Below, piece by piece: positions 1 to 6,032 of a stretch of 9,791 nt of DNA (positions are counted from its first letter, which is position 1; every line of letters starts with the position of its first letter). The stretch spans positions 1 to 9,791 of the forward strand of contig JAUPKM010000381.1 of assembly GCA_030837445.1 (NCBI GenBank), read 5' to 3'. The translations under genes were made by a program, and so were the position numbers. This DNA comes from Actinomycetota bacterium. Its GTDB lineage: Bacteria > Actinomycetota > Actinomycetes > S36-B12 > UBA10799. Under the pieces are notes generated by a model. That model did not search any database, was not told the origin of the DNA, and saw only the letters and a list, made by a program, of their open reading frames with translations.

Positions 1-617
1 CCGCGATCGGCCGCCTGAAACAGGTGTGCGTCCACCCGGCGCTGCTGACTGAGAATCGACGCGGGCTGCGGGGCCGGTCGGGCAAAGTCGACCGGTTGAC
101 CGATCTCTGTGCCGAGATCATCGACGAGGGCCAGGCTGTAGTCGTCTTCACCCAGTTTGCCTCGTTCGTGCCGGATCTGGCCACCCACCTGCAGGAACAG
201 CTGGGCACCGAAATCGCCACCCTGGTCGGGTCCCACAGCCGCGCTCGACGGGCCGCCACCGTCGACGCTTTCGCCGCGCCCGACGGACCGTCGGTACTGG
301 TCGCCTCCATCAAGGCCGGCGGCACGGGGCTGACGCTCACCCGGGCGAACCACGTCGTCCATCTTGATCGCTGGTGGAATCCGGCCGTCGAGGACCAAGC
401 CTCCGACCGGGTATGGCGAATCGGTCAGCAGCGCAATGTCGTCGTCCACACCTTGGTCTGTCCAGGGACCCTGGAGGAGCGGATCGACGCGATGCTGACC
501 GCGAAGCGCGGCATCGCAGACGCCGTCGTGCGATCGACCGACACCGCCGTGACGGAGTTGTCCACGGCCGAGTTGGCTGACCTCGTGACTCTGTCGCGCG
601 ACCGGACGCTGCGATGA
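1..617 (+). CDS. SNF2-family DNA/RNA helicase, C-terminal part (5' end outside window)
   Basis: Reading frame open from the left edge (first whole codon at 3) to TGA at 615-617, giving 204 visible residues; the start and the first RecA-like lobe lie outside the window. What is seen is the second helicase lobe: an entry segment RLKQVCVHPALL typical of bacterial SNF2 proteins, motif IV as VVVFTQF, motif V as IKAGGTGLTLTRANHVVHLD, and motif VI as DQASDRVWRIGQQRNV with its conserved arginines. These motifs belong to superfamily 2 ATPases that translocate on double-stranded DNA and remodel protein-DNA complexes. The bacterial members' substrates are mostly unknown. The stop overlaps the start of the SWIM gene (ATGA), so the two are probably translationally coupled. 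SNF2 and SWIM genes are often neighbours in actinobacteria, which suggests one complex (inference). Confidence 0.93.
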   Translation, partial: AIGRLKQVCVHPALLTENRRGLRGRSGKVDRLTDLCAEIIDEGQAVVVFTQFASFVPDLATHLQEQLGTEIATLVGSHSRARRAATVDAFAAPDGPSVLVASIKAGGTGLTLTRANHVVHLDRWWNPAVEDQASDRVWRIGQQRNVVVHTLVCPGTLEERIDAMLTAKRGIADAVVRSTDTAVTELSTAELADLVTLSRDRTLR

Positions 618-1207
618 GTCCGCGTCGATCGGGCCGCGATCCCTGGGCCCGCTGGGACCGCTGGGAGCCAAAGCCGAGAATCGCGGTGACCGGGGGCGTC
701 GAGGTCGCTCGCCCCGGCAAGGTCTCCAATGTCGACGCCGTGGCGATCATCGCGTTTGCGTTGAGCCATTCCTCCTCCGCAATTCCCGGTCGGGCGCGCA
801 CCTACGCCCGACATGGTCAGGTAGTGAACGTCTCGATCGACGACGAGTCCGCCCAGGCGGAGATCCAGGGGTCCGACCCGCGTCCCTACCAGGTCGCGCT
901 GCGTCGGACGGCGTCGAAGTCATTCGCTGCCGACTGCACGTGTCCCTACGGTTGCACGCCAGGTTCCTGGTGCAAGCACGCCGTCGCGTTGGCGTATGTG
1001 GTGGCGGAGTTGGTGGACAGCGATCCGGCGAGTGCGGCGCGCTGGACCGGTTCGGCCGATCCGGCCGCCGCCGCAGCCGCAGCGGCCGCGGTGCCGGTCG
1101 CAGTGGACCCGGAACTGCTCGCGCGCCTGGCCGCCCCGCGGTCTGACCTCGTGCAGCACGACGTTCTTACCCGAGCCGCCGAGGTCGTTCCGCTGCCACC
1201 GGCCTGA
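614..1207 (+). CDS. SWIM zinc-finger protein
   Basis: 197 residues. The ATG at 614 overlaps the helicase stop by 4 nt, which fixes the start although no good Shine-Dalgarno is visible. Residues 108-122 hold a SWIM motif, CxC-x9-CxH: C108, C110, C120 and H122 (DCTCPYGCTPGSWCKHAVAL), with an additional Cys at 114. SWIM fingers bind zinc and are thought to contact DNA or protein partners; they occur fused to or beside SNF2 helicases. Residues 1-40 are rich in Arg and Trp. An alanine run near residues 149-158 may be a flexible spacer before a C-terminal tail. The cytoplasmic product probably works with the upstream helicase. The exact biological role is not known. It ends 9 nt before the end of the convergent toxin gene. 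Confidence 0.9.
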   Translation: MSPRRSGRDPWARWDRWEPKPRIAVTGGVEVARPGKVSNVDAVAIIAFALSHSSSAIPGRARTYARHGQVVNVSIDDESAQAEIQGSDPRPYQVALRRTASKSFAADCTCPYGCTPGSWCKHAVALAYVVAELVDSDPASAARWTGSADPAAAAAAAAAVPVAVDPELLARLAAPRSDLVQHDVLTRAAEVVPLPPA

Positions 1208-1216
1208 TCAGCGACC

Positions 1217-1525
1217 TCAGGGGGATTCGTTCTTCGGCGGGTCGGCGGACTGCAAACCGCGGTAGGCGTCGGCGCGGTGAGCGATGCGGACGACCTCAAC
1301 GATGTTGGGCGATTCATGGATGCGAAGGAGAACTCGGTAGTCACCCCTGCGGGCAACCCGAAACCCCGTAAGCTCGCCGCGCAGGGACTTGCTGGCGCGC
1401 TGCGGGTTGAGCAGCAGCGCTGACGTGATGAACTCGACCACGGCCGTCGCCACTTTGGGTGGTAGCCGGTCGAGTCCCCGAGCCGCCTCGCTGCTGACAC
1501 GAAGGTCATACGGGGAACGGCTCAA
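1217..1525 (-). CDS. RelE/ParE-family toxin
   Basis: 102 residues. The start is a TTG at 1525-1523 whose bases overlap the antitoxin stop (TTGA, 4 nt); no other start codon lies early in the frame, and such coupling is usual for toxin-antitoxin pairs. The fold signature is seen as a basic N-terminal helix pair (SSEAARGLDRLPPKVATAV) followed by the strand block GFRVARRGDYRVLLRI and a later EVVRIAHRADAYRG, which match the RelE/ParE superfamily, including the conserved Arg-rich strand and terminal Tyr. RelE members cleave mRNA at the ribosome and ParE members poison gyrase; the sequence does not decide between them. It is cytoplasmic and neutralised by the upstream-encoded antitoxin. The last 10-12 residues (SADPPKNESP) extend beyond the usual fold. 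Confidence 0.9.
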   Translation of the reverse strand: MSRSPYDLRVSSEAARGLDRLPPKVATAVVEFITSALLLNPQRASKSLRGELTGFRVARRGDYRVLLRIHESPNIVEVVRIAHRADAYRGLQSADPPKNESP

Positions 1526-1794
1526 GTGGGAAGCCCGAACCTCTTGCGCAGGGTGTCGCTGTCGACGGCTCGACCTTCGGACAGGTCGCGGTCGGACTCC
1601 CGCAGGGAGTCGCGGATCCCGGGTTGGGATAGCCAGAAGATTGTTTCCTGCAGTGATTCGAGATCACTTTCGGACATCAGCACGACCGCGGGCCGCCCAT
1701 GCTTTGTGATGTGGATAATCTCGTGTGTGCTGACTGCGTCATCCACCAGGCTGGAGAGCTTGTCCTTCGCTTCCGTGAGGGGAACGTAACTCAT
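1522..1794 (-). CDS. Phd/YefM-family antitoxin
   Basis: 90 residues from ATG 1794. The N-terminal part (LTEAKDKLSSLVDDAVSTHE, then ITKHGRPAVVLMSESDLESL) is the standard Phd/YefM DNA-binding and dimerisation domain. The C-terminal part, from about residue 55, is charged and would wrap the toxin. The gene precedes the toxin gene and overlaps it by 4 nt, the usual antitoxin-first order. Phd/YefM proteins repress their own operon, more strongly when bound to toxin. No Shine-Dalgarno is visible before the ATG. Instead, a promoter is placed so that transcription would start at the ATG itself (see the promoter at 1801-1829). The family is clear; the partner is given by position. Confidence 0.92.
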   Translation of the reverse strand: MSYVPLTEAKDKLSSLVDDAVSTHEIIHITKHGRPAVVLMSESDLESLQETIFWLSQPGIRDSLRESDRDLSEGRAVDSDTLRKRFGLPT

Positions 1795-1800
1795 AGTCAG

Positions 1801-1829
1801 AAAGTAGCAGGCAAACTAGCCAATGTCGA
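1801..1829 (-). promoter_or_regulatory. Toxin-antitoxin promoter, probably leaderless
   Basis: On the minus strand a -35 TCGACA (1829-1824, 5 of 6 to TTGACA), a 17-nt spacer and a -10 TACTTT (1806-1801, TANNNT type) are followed by only 6 nt before the antitoxin ATG (1794). A start site 7 nt after the -10 falls on the A of the ATG. There is no ribosome binding site in the gap, so a leaderless mRNA is the simplest reading. Confidence 0.6.
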
Positions 1830-1876
1830 GATTGCGCGGGGCCGTGGCGGGCCCACCTGGCTCGCCGCTGGGGTCC

Positions 1877-1900
1877 AGAGCCTCGTGCGGTCGGGGCTCT
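1877..1900 (-). terminator. Stem-loop downstream of the TetR gene
   Basis: A 9-bp stem with one G-U pair (AGAGCCTCG at 1877-1885 with CGGGGCTCT at 1892-1900) and a 6-nt loop lies 13 nt past the stop of the TetR gene. There is no T-tract on the minus strand, so it is at best a terminator of the U-less type common in actinobacteria. Confidence 0.35.
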
Positions 1901-1913
1901 CGACGGGGCATGG

Positions 1914-2507
1914 TCAGCTCGACTTGTCGACCAACATTTCGCGCACCAGTCGCACAACGTGGGCAATGTAGCGCCGTTTAGACCACTTCCGGTCAAGCAC
2001 CAGGTCCTCGTACAGAGTTGGTGAGAGCAGCGCGAAGATCATGTCGGTTGCCAAATTGACGGTCCAGCCGGCCCCGAGCGCGCCACTCTCCGCCACGGGC
2101 ATGACCGCGGAACGGATGCCCGCAATCCGCACCTTCATCCGGTCGTCCCAGGCGGCGGCAGCTGCGGGGTCAGATCGCCGTGCTTCCCGCAACGCCAAGC
2201 TCACCGCGGCGACGTCTGCGTTGTACGTGGCTGCCGCGGCAGTCAGCCCCAGCAGCACGTCGGTCGGATCGGCCAACTTCAAGGCCGGCGCCATCAAGGC
2301 TTGAAACCGACCGGTTTCGTCCATCCAGGTCACCAGGGCGAGTAGTAGGCCGGAGCGGGAGCCGAAGTGCAGGTAGACCGTTTGCCTCGTCACGCCGGCC
2401 TCCATCGCCACCCGGGCCAAGCTCAGATCGGCGAACGAGATGGTTTCCACTAGTGACTTGGTCGCTGCCAGGATGTTGTCCCGGGTGTTCGAAGAGCCCG
2501 GATTCAT
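1914..2507 (-). CDS. TetR/AcrR-family transcriptional regulator (next to SnoaL-like gene)
   Basis: 197 residues from ATG 2507. The frame stays open upstream as far as 2975, but homology to TetR begins at this ATG, and the extension runs antisense through the SnoaL-like gene. GGAGG lies only 2 nt before the ATG, which is unusually close, so a start a few codons away cannot be excluded. Residues 27-48 form the helix-turn-helix (DLSLARVAMEAGVTRQTVYLHF), preceded by helix 1 (TRDNILAATKSLVE). The remaining 140 residues are the variable helical ligand-binding and dimerisation domain. TetR proteins are usually repressors released by a small ligand. The divergent neighbour at 2724 and the palindrome at 2556-2590 are the likely target. 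Ligand unknown. Confidence 0.9.
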   Translation of the reverse strand: MNPGSSNTRDNILAATKSLVETISFADLSLARVAMEAGVTRQTVYLHFGSRSGLLLALVTWMDETGRFQALMAPALKLADPTDVLLGLTAAAATYNADVAAVSLALREARRSDPAAAAAWDDRMKVRIAGIRSAVMPVAESGALGAGWTVNLATDMIFALLSPTLYEDLVLDRKWSKRRYIAHVVRLVREMLVDKSS

Positions 2508-2524
2508 AGCCTCCAGTTTACACG

Positions 2525-2554
2525 TTGACAAGGTCCGAGAGTGGACGCTAGCGT
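2525..2554 (+). promoter_or_regulatory. Promoter of the SnoaL-like gene
   Basis: A perfect -35 TTGACA (2525-2530) is followed after 18 nt by TAGCGT (2549-2554), which fits the actinobacterial TANNNT -10. The predicted start near 2561 lies inside the 35-bp palindrome, the classic place for a repressor to block initiation. This would leave a leader of about 160 nt before the ATG at 2724. Confidence 0.55.
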
Positions 2555-2555
2555 T

Positions 2556-2590
2556 AGCGCATTGCTTTACAGTGTGTAAAGCAATGCGCT
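2556..2590. promoter_or_regulatory. Perfect 35-bp palindrome, likely TetR operator
   Basis: AGCGCATTGCTTTACA (2556-2571) is the exact reverse complement of TGTAAAGCAATGCGCT (2575-2590), separated by GTG. It lies 48 bp upstream of the TetR start and directly after the -10 of the divergent promoter. The length and symmetry are typical for TetR dimers or a dimer pair. Binding is inferred from position. Confidence 0.75.
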
Positions 2591-2601
2591 GTGGATTGGG
2601 G

Positions 2602-2621
2602 CGTGCCGCTCCGTCGGCACG
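2602..2621 (+). other. Hairpin in the leader of the SnoaL-like gene
   Basis: CGTGCCG (2602-2608) pairs perfectly with CGGCACG (2615-2621) across a 6-nt loop, about 40 nt into the predicted leader. No T-tract follows. It could stabilise the mRNA or be incidental. Confidence 0.35.
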
Positions 2622-2723
2622 AGTGGCGGTCGCCTCTTTCGGAGTCGACGACCACGACTGAAGTGACTGCGGACACCCTTCTCCCAGATTCATCGAAGCC
2701 AATACATCCAACTGGAGGAACAG

Positions 2724-3134
2724 ATGGCCACCCAGGACAGGGTCGAGGAAGTATTCAGGGCGTGGGACAGTGGGGACGCCGACACGATTCGACGCTTCTA
2801 TGCTGAGGACTACCTCGACCACGACCCGATGCCTGGAACCACGGGTGGCGTCGAGGGGGTCATCCAGCAGATCCAAATGCTCACCGGGGCGTTCAGCGGA
2901 GGCAATACCGAGATCAACGATGTCATCGAGAGCGACGACAAAGTGTGCATGCGGTGGACCTTCACCGGCACTCACACTGGCGCCTTCATGGGCATCCCGG
3001 GATCAGGTAGCAAGGTTGAGATTCAGGGAATCGAGATTCACCGGATGGTAGATGGAAAGATTGTCGAGGGTTGGACCACGGTTGATCTGCTGGCGCTCAT
3101 GATGCAGATCGGCGCGATCCCGGCGCCGGAGTAG
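2724..3134 (+). CDS. SnoaL-like / ester cyclase family protein
   Basis: 136 residues from ATG 2724, with GGAGG at 2714-2718 (5-nt spacing). The sequence shows the NTF2-like cone fold of the SnoaL group: an N-terminal helix followed by FYAEDYLDHDP, a helix with GVIQQIQML, the strand IESDDKVCMRWTFTGTHTGAFMGIP, and IQGIEIHRMVDGKIVEGW near the C-terminus. The HDP, G-HTG-FMGIP and FxxxKI-E-W-type positions are those conserved in ester cyclase-type proteins. Named members close polyketide rings or hydrolyse epoxides, but most stand-alone copies have no assigned reaction. There is no signal peptide, so it is cytoplasmic. It is divergent from the TetR gene, whose probable operator overlaps its start site, so it is likely a ligand-inducible enzyme. 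The substrate cannot be read from the sequence. Confidence 0.88.
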   Translation: MATQDRVEEVFRAWDSGDADTIRRFYAEDYLDHDPMPGTTGGVEGVIQQIQMLTGAFSGGNTEINDVIESDDKVCMRWTFTGTHTGAFMGIPGSGSKVEIQGIEIHRMVDGKIVEGWTTVDLLALMMQIGAIPAPE

Positions 3135-3135
3135 C

Positions 3136-3171
3136 CCTCCACGCCGGGGTCCACGCCGCGGTCCACGCCGC
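3136..3171 (+). repeat. Three 12-bp tandem units
   Basis: GGTCCACGCCGC occurs exactly at 3148-3159 and 3160-3171, preceded by a degenerate copy at 3136-3147 (CCTCCACGCCGG). It begins 2 nt after the SnoaL-like stop and runs into the palindrome at 3166. Confidence 0.7.
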
Positions 3172-3193
3172 GCTGATTGCAATCAGTGCGGCG
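3166..3193 (+). terminator. 28-bp palindrome after the SnoaL-like gene, candidate terminator
   Basis: The 14-nt arms (CGCCGCGCTGATTG and CAATCAGTGCGGCG) pair fully except for one G-T position, 31 nt past the stop. As RNA it would be a strong stem with a very short loop. There is no T-tract, so termination is plausible but not proven; a protein-binding site is the alternative. Confidence 0.45.
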
Positions 3194-3599
3194 CTCCATC
3201 TGCGGCAGCTAGCGATGGGGTCGCAAGGGGTGGTCATGCTTAGCGTGACTCGGGGGACCTCCCGGGGATTCGGTTGTTGCGGGGTCCCGAGTTCCAGGCT
3301 CGGCCGTTTCGGGTCAGGAGGGTCCCGATTTCGGTGACCGCGGGGTGTGGGCGTCCTCTCTGCACTCCACGAACTCCGGATATCGCGCGACACGCCGCGA
3401 CACGCCGGTGTGGTTGGCACACTCCACGATTGAGGAGTGCACAGGTGACATGAGGCCGACTGAAGTTGCCCTGATTCACCCCGAGTTGTGCTCGGCGGGG
3501 CCCGGAGTCAGCCAACACCACTTGCGGTCGCCCACCCCGATTGTGCTGGGTCCGCCGATGGTCGCTGCGGACTTCGGCAACGGCCGTAGGATTCAGTTC

Positions 3600-3995
3600 A
3601 TGGTCTTCGAGCAGCCGGTCCATCACATTACGTTGAGCGTGGTCGATCTTGCCCGCAGCGTCGGGTGGTATCGCGACGTTTTTGACGTCAAGTTGTTAGC
3701 CGAGCGCGCTGGCGACAATTTCACGCGGACCTTGATCGCACTGCCCAACGGGCTCGTGCTGGGCCTGACTCAGCACCGGGGAACACTCACCGGAGATCGC
3801 TTCGACCGACGGCGGGTGGGCTTGGATCACCTATCCATTGCCGTTCCCACGGCAGCGGACGTGCAGGTCTGGGCCGACCAGTTGGAGCAGCGCGGGATCG
3901 CGCATGACCCGCTGGTGAGAGCACCTTCAGGAACCTTGGTGGTCTGCTACGACCCTGATGGCATCCCGGTCGAGGTGTACTCGCCCGGACAGTAG
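3600..3995 (+). CDS. VOC-family (glyoxalase/bleomycin resistance/dioxygenase fold) protein
   Basis: 131 residues from ATG 3600, with AGGA at 3588-3591 (8-nt spacing). An in-frame ATG at 3558 would add 14 residues without homology and has no better ribosome binding site. The product shows two βαβββ modules. The first opens with HHITLSVVDLARSVGWYRDVF, where H9 is in the usual metal-ligand position. The second opens with RVGLDHLSIAVPTAADVQVW and closes with CYDPDGIPVEVYSP, where the Glu before VYSP is the usual last ligand. The superfamily includes glyoxalase I, extradiol dioxygenases and antibiotic-binding proteins, and the exact reaction cannot be assigned. It is cytoplasmic. The stop is 13 nt from the end of the convergent lipoprotein gene. 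Confidence 0.88.
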   Translation: MVFEQPVHHITLSVVDLARSVGWYRDVFDVKLLAERAGDNFTRTLIALPNGLVLGLTQHRGTLTGDRFDRRRVGLDHLSIAVPTAADVQVWADQLEQRGIAHDPLVRAPSGTLVVCYDPDGIPVEVYSPGQ

Positions 3996-4008
3996 CCGAA
4001 CCGACGAC

Positions 4009-4608
4009 TCAGCCGCTTTGGGTGAGCGTGACTGTCCAGTTCTTGTTGTCTGCGTCATCTCCCGTGCGGGTGATGGTGAACTTGTGGCCGTTCACGGTCG
4101 GTGTCCAGGCACTGTTCTGGTCGAAGTCATGGGTTTGGAAGCCCGCGTCGTCGGGATCGAAACTGCCTGTCGAAGGGCCGTCGCGCACCTCGGCGGCCGG
4201 AGTCCCGACCGCGTAGTTGTAGAGCGTGAACTCCACCACCTTGCCATCGACGTACTTGATCCGGCCAAAGACATCGGTGCCGGAGGTGTTCCAGGATTGG
4301 GTCGCAGTCAGGCTCTGACCATTGGCCAACGCGGTGTACGTCTCCTTGGGCGTGTTGGAGTACACGTCAGCCTGCACCTGCGCCTGTTGGGGAGTTCCGC
4401 TGCTGTTGGTCAGCACCACATGAGTCCCACGAACCCAAGCACTGGCGGTGCCGCTTGGGGGAGCTGATCCGGGTGGGCTCGCCGATGCGGAGCCTGCACC
4501 GGGAGATCCGGAGGGGCTGGCGTCTGTGCCTGTTGAACTGTTCGCGCAGCCCGTGGCGAGAACCAACACGACTGCCCCCACCGGCAGTAGCCAACGATTG
4601 ACGTGCAT
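4009..4608 (-). CDS. Lipoprotein A, distal paralog of the TetR-linked pair
   Basis: 199 residues from ATG 4608. The frame is open further upstream, but the ATG has a good ribosome binding site (AGGGAGG, 5-nt spacing) and begins a clear lipoprotein signal peptide: R5, a hydrophobic core to L17, and the lipobox L-A-T-G-C with the lipidated Cys at 21. Residues 22-55 are a Ser/Pro/Gly/Ala linker. The rest is an all-β-looking domain I do not recognise. It aligns end to end with lipoprotein B: both begin with AWVRGTHV-LTNS-G, share GTDV--R--Y and -A-GTP in the middle, and end in GDD-DNKNW--TL. The product is expected on the outer face of the cytoplasmic membrane. A TATACT -10 flanked by a perfect 15-bp palindrome lies just upstream, so it has its own promoter, probably controlled by the TetR encoded at 5347-5994. 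Confidence 0.85.
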   Translation of the reverse strand: MHVNRWLLPVGAVVLVLATGCANSSTGTDASPSGSPGAGSASASPPGSAPPSGTASAWVRGTHVVLTNSSGTPQQAQVQADVYSNTPKETYTALANGQSLTATQSWNTSGTDVFGRIKYVDGKVVEFTLYNYAVGTPAAEVRDGPSTGSFDPDDAGFQTHDFDQNSAWTPTVNGHKFTITRTGDDADNKNWTVTLTQSG

Positions 4609-4669
4609 GGGTGCCTCCCTCTGTTGCCTGCTGAATAGAACTGACCGCACCGGATCGGCTCCGGTCTCT

Positions 4670-4675
4670 AGTATA
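4670..4675 (-). promoter_or_regulatory. -10 element of lipoprotein A
   Basis: TATACT on the minus strand, 61 nt before the ATG at 4608. It abuts the palindrome at 4676-4690, which would occupy most of the spacer. The best -35 is weak (TCGACG with a 15-nt spacer). Confidence 0.5.
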
Positions 4676-4690
4676 TAGGACAGTGTCCTA
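4676..4690. promoter_or_regulatory. Perfect 15-bp palindrome, likely operator 1 of the TetR at 5347
   Basis: TAGGACAGTGTCCTA has 7-bp perfect arms around a central G. It sits immediately upstream of the TATACT -10 of lipoprotein A. A 13/15 match occurs at 6018-6032 upstream of the TetR gene, which points to one regulator for both. No other GGACAGTGT occurs in the window by eye. Confidence 0.75.
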
Positions 4691-4712
4691 CGTCGAGTGA
4701 AGGCCTCCCACC

Positions 4713-5333
4713 TCAACTGTTCAGGGTCAATGACCAGTTCTTGTTGTCGCCGTCGTCGCCACTACGCGTGGCCGTCACTTGGTGGCCTTCCATCGTCAAA
4801 TTCTGGGTGGTGTTCTCGTCGAACGAGGAGTTACCGACGTCTCCCTTGCTGGCGCTCCAGTTGTAGACCGAGTATCCCTTCCGCCACTGGATGTACGGGG
4901 TGCCGATCGCAGGGTTGGCGACCTTCATCTCGAGTGTGTCGTCGTTCGCATACACAACCCGGATCAGCACGTCTGTGCCTTCCGAGGAGCTCCAGTCGTC
5001 CGTGACTTGGACACTGGCCCCGGGCGCAATACCGGACTCGGTGGTCTGCGGCGCGAAGTCACCTTGGCCCGCGGCCGTCCCCACCTTGACCGCCTTGCCG
5101 GTGCTGTTGGTGAGGGTGACGTGGGTGCCGCGGACCCAAGCCTGCGCCCGAGGCGACTCGGTGCCACTTGCCGCCGCCGACGTGTTCGCCGACGAGACCG
5201 GGGTCGACTGACTGCTCGTCGAGTTCCCGCCGCAACCCGTCAAGGCGACAGGTATCAGGCACAACCCCGCCAGCGCGATCACTCGCTTCCTTCCGGGCCG
5301 CAAGTCTGTGGTTCTCACGATGTCACCATCCAT
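4713..5333 (-). CDS. Lipoprotein B, proximal paralog of the TetR-linked pair
   Basis: 206 residues if read from ATG 5333. A GTG at 5318 (residue 6, after a GGTGA) is an alternative start; both keep the signal peptide intact. The N-terminus has RPGRKR, then a hydrophobic stretch and the lipobox LTGC with the lipidated Cys at 34. Residues 35-65 form a Ser/Thr-rich linker. The mature domain parallels lipoprotein A, with AWVRGTHVTLTNSTGK at the start and SGDDGDNKNWSLTL at the end. It has a longer aromatic segment in the middle (IQWRKGYSVYNW). I recognise no described family. The gene starts 13 nt after the TetR stop on the same strand, so the two form an operon. Cell-surface location is predicted; function is unknown. 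Confidence 0.85.
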   Translation of the reverse strand: MDGDIVRTTDLRPGRKRVIALAGLCLIPVALTGCGGNSTSSQSTPVSSANTSAAASGTESPRAQAWVRGTHVTLTNSTGKAVKVGTAAGQGDFAPQTTESGIAPGASVQVTDDWSSSEGTDVLIRVVYANDDTLEMKVANPAIGTPYIQWRKGYSVYNWSASKGDVGNSSFDENTTQNLTMEGHQVTATRSGDDGDNKNWSLTLNS

Positions 5334-5346
5334 TCAGTATCCATAG

Positions 5347-5994
5347 TCATCCTCTGCCATTCCGTGATCGTTGGGCCGATGAGGCAGCTGCAGTCGCGGT
5401 GGTCGGCGTCCCAAGATCCAGCACCTGTGCCTGCACCACTTCGCGCAGCTGGCGCGCCGGCAGGAGATCGGGATCGCTGAGTGATTGCACAGACAGTCCG
5501 TCGACCAGTGCGTGCAGGCGGGCCGCCTCGACCGCAGCATCCCGGCCTACCCCAACCAACCCGTTGGCCGCCATTGCCGTCAGCAGGGTCTCGGCAGCCG
5601 CGCGAACTGCGCGATTCAGCTGGCTGAGGATTGGTTGCACGTCGGGATCGGCGGCGGAATCGGCCAGCAGCAACAACCAGACCCTCGACTGCTCGCGGCG
5701 CCGTGGGGTGGCCGGCACGGCCAGCAGAATGGCGTCGACCGCGGCAGCTGCGTCCAGCGGCCCCGACACGATGGCGTCGAATCGATGCTGCACGTCGTCC
5801 AGTTGTTGCGCGACCGCGGCGGACAGAAGCTCGGTGCGGCTCTTGAAGTAATGGCCGACGTTCGACTTCGAAACCCCGGCTTCGGCAGCCACCGAGCGCA
5901 CCGTGACGGCCGCGGCACCTTGGCTTGCGACGACTCGCCACAACGCGTCCAGAAGATCGGCTCGGCGCTGGTCATGATCGACGATCTTCGGCAC
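5347..5994 (-). CDS. TetR/AcrR-family regulator of the lipoprotein block
   Basis: 215 residues from GTG 5994, with GGGAG 5 nt upstream. The frame is open up to 6102, but the longer form would run through the operator and lacks a ribosome binding site. The N-terminus is basic (VPKIVDHDQRRADLLDALWR). Residues 30-50 form the helix-turn-helix (VTVRSVAAEAGVSKSNVGHYF), followed by a hydrophobic helical ligand domain rich in Ala and Leu with ARLHALVDGLSVQSL near the C-terminus, a pattern of the TetR_C families. It lies upstream of lipoprotein B (13-nt gap) and divergent from the Lon-like lipoprotein. An operator-like site overlaps its own TACACT -10, so autorepression is likely. The inducer is unknown; because all the targets are surface lipoproteins, an envelope signal is an attractive guess. 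Confidence 0.92.
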   Translation of the reverse strand: MPKIVDHDQRRADLLDALWRVVASQGAAAVTVRSVAAEAGVSKSNVGHYFKSRTELLSAAVAQQLDDVQHRFDAIVSGPLDAAAAVDAILLAVPATPRRREQSRVWLLLLADSAADPDVQPILSQLNRAVRAAAETLLTAMAANGLVGVGRDAAVEAARLHALVDGLSVQSLSDPDLLPARQLREVVQAQVLDLGTPTTATAAASSAQRSRNGRG

Positions 5995-6005
5995 GCTGGC
6001 TCCCC

Positions 6006-6032
6006 GTGGGACTATTGTGGGACAGTGTACTA
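6006..6032. promoter_or_regulatory. Operator 2 and promoter region of the TetR gene
   Basis: TGGGACAGTGTACTA (6018-6032) matches the perfect palindrome at 4676-4690 in 13 of 15 positions. On the minus strand it contains TACACT (6029-6024), a TANNNT-type -10, 29 nt before the GTG of the TetR gene. GTGGGAC is repeated at 6006-6012 and 6017-6023, exactly 11 bp apart, which would put a second half-site on the same helix face. Confidence 0.65.

Larger units (their letters stand above)
3135..3599. other. Repeat-rich intergenic region without a convincing gene
   Basis: This 465-bp stretch has open frames on both strands, but none shows a family signature or a good ribosome binding site. It holds several small repeats: a 12-bp tandem unit (3136-3171), a 28-bp near-perfect palindrome (3166-3193), a 10-bp tandem GCGACACGCC (3387-3396 and 3397-3406), a 10-bp direct repeat CACTCCACGA (3363-3372 and 3420-3429), a short hairpin (3420-3439) and a degenerate pair CACCCCGAgTTGTGCT / CACCCCGATTGTGCT (3477 and 3532). 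The promoter of the VOC gene should be within it; I could not single one out. Confidence 0.5.

Noticed and set aside
2508..2975. N-terminal extension of the first TetR gene
   Set aside because: It would run antisense through the SnoaL-like gene and the palindrome; TetR homology begins at 2507.
3420..3439. Hairpin CACTCC/GGAGTG as an operator for the VOC gene
   Set aside because: Only 6 bp per arm, no promoter recognised beside it and no second copy; kept only as part of the repeat-rich region.
3240..3626. Minus-strand open frame opposite the repeat-rich region
   Set aside because: No ribosome binding site or family match, and it overlaps the start of the VOC gene; its residues follow the repeats.
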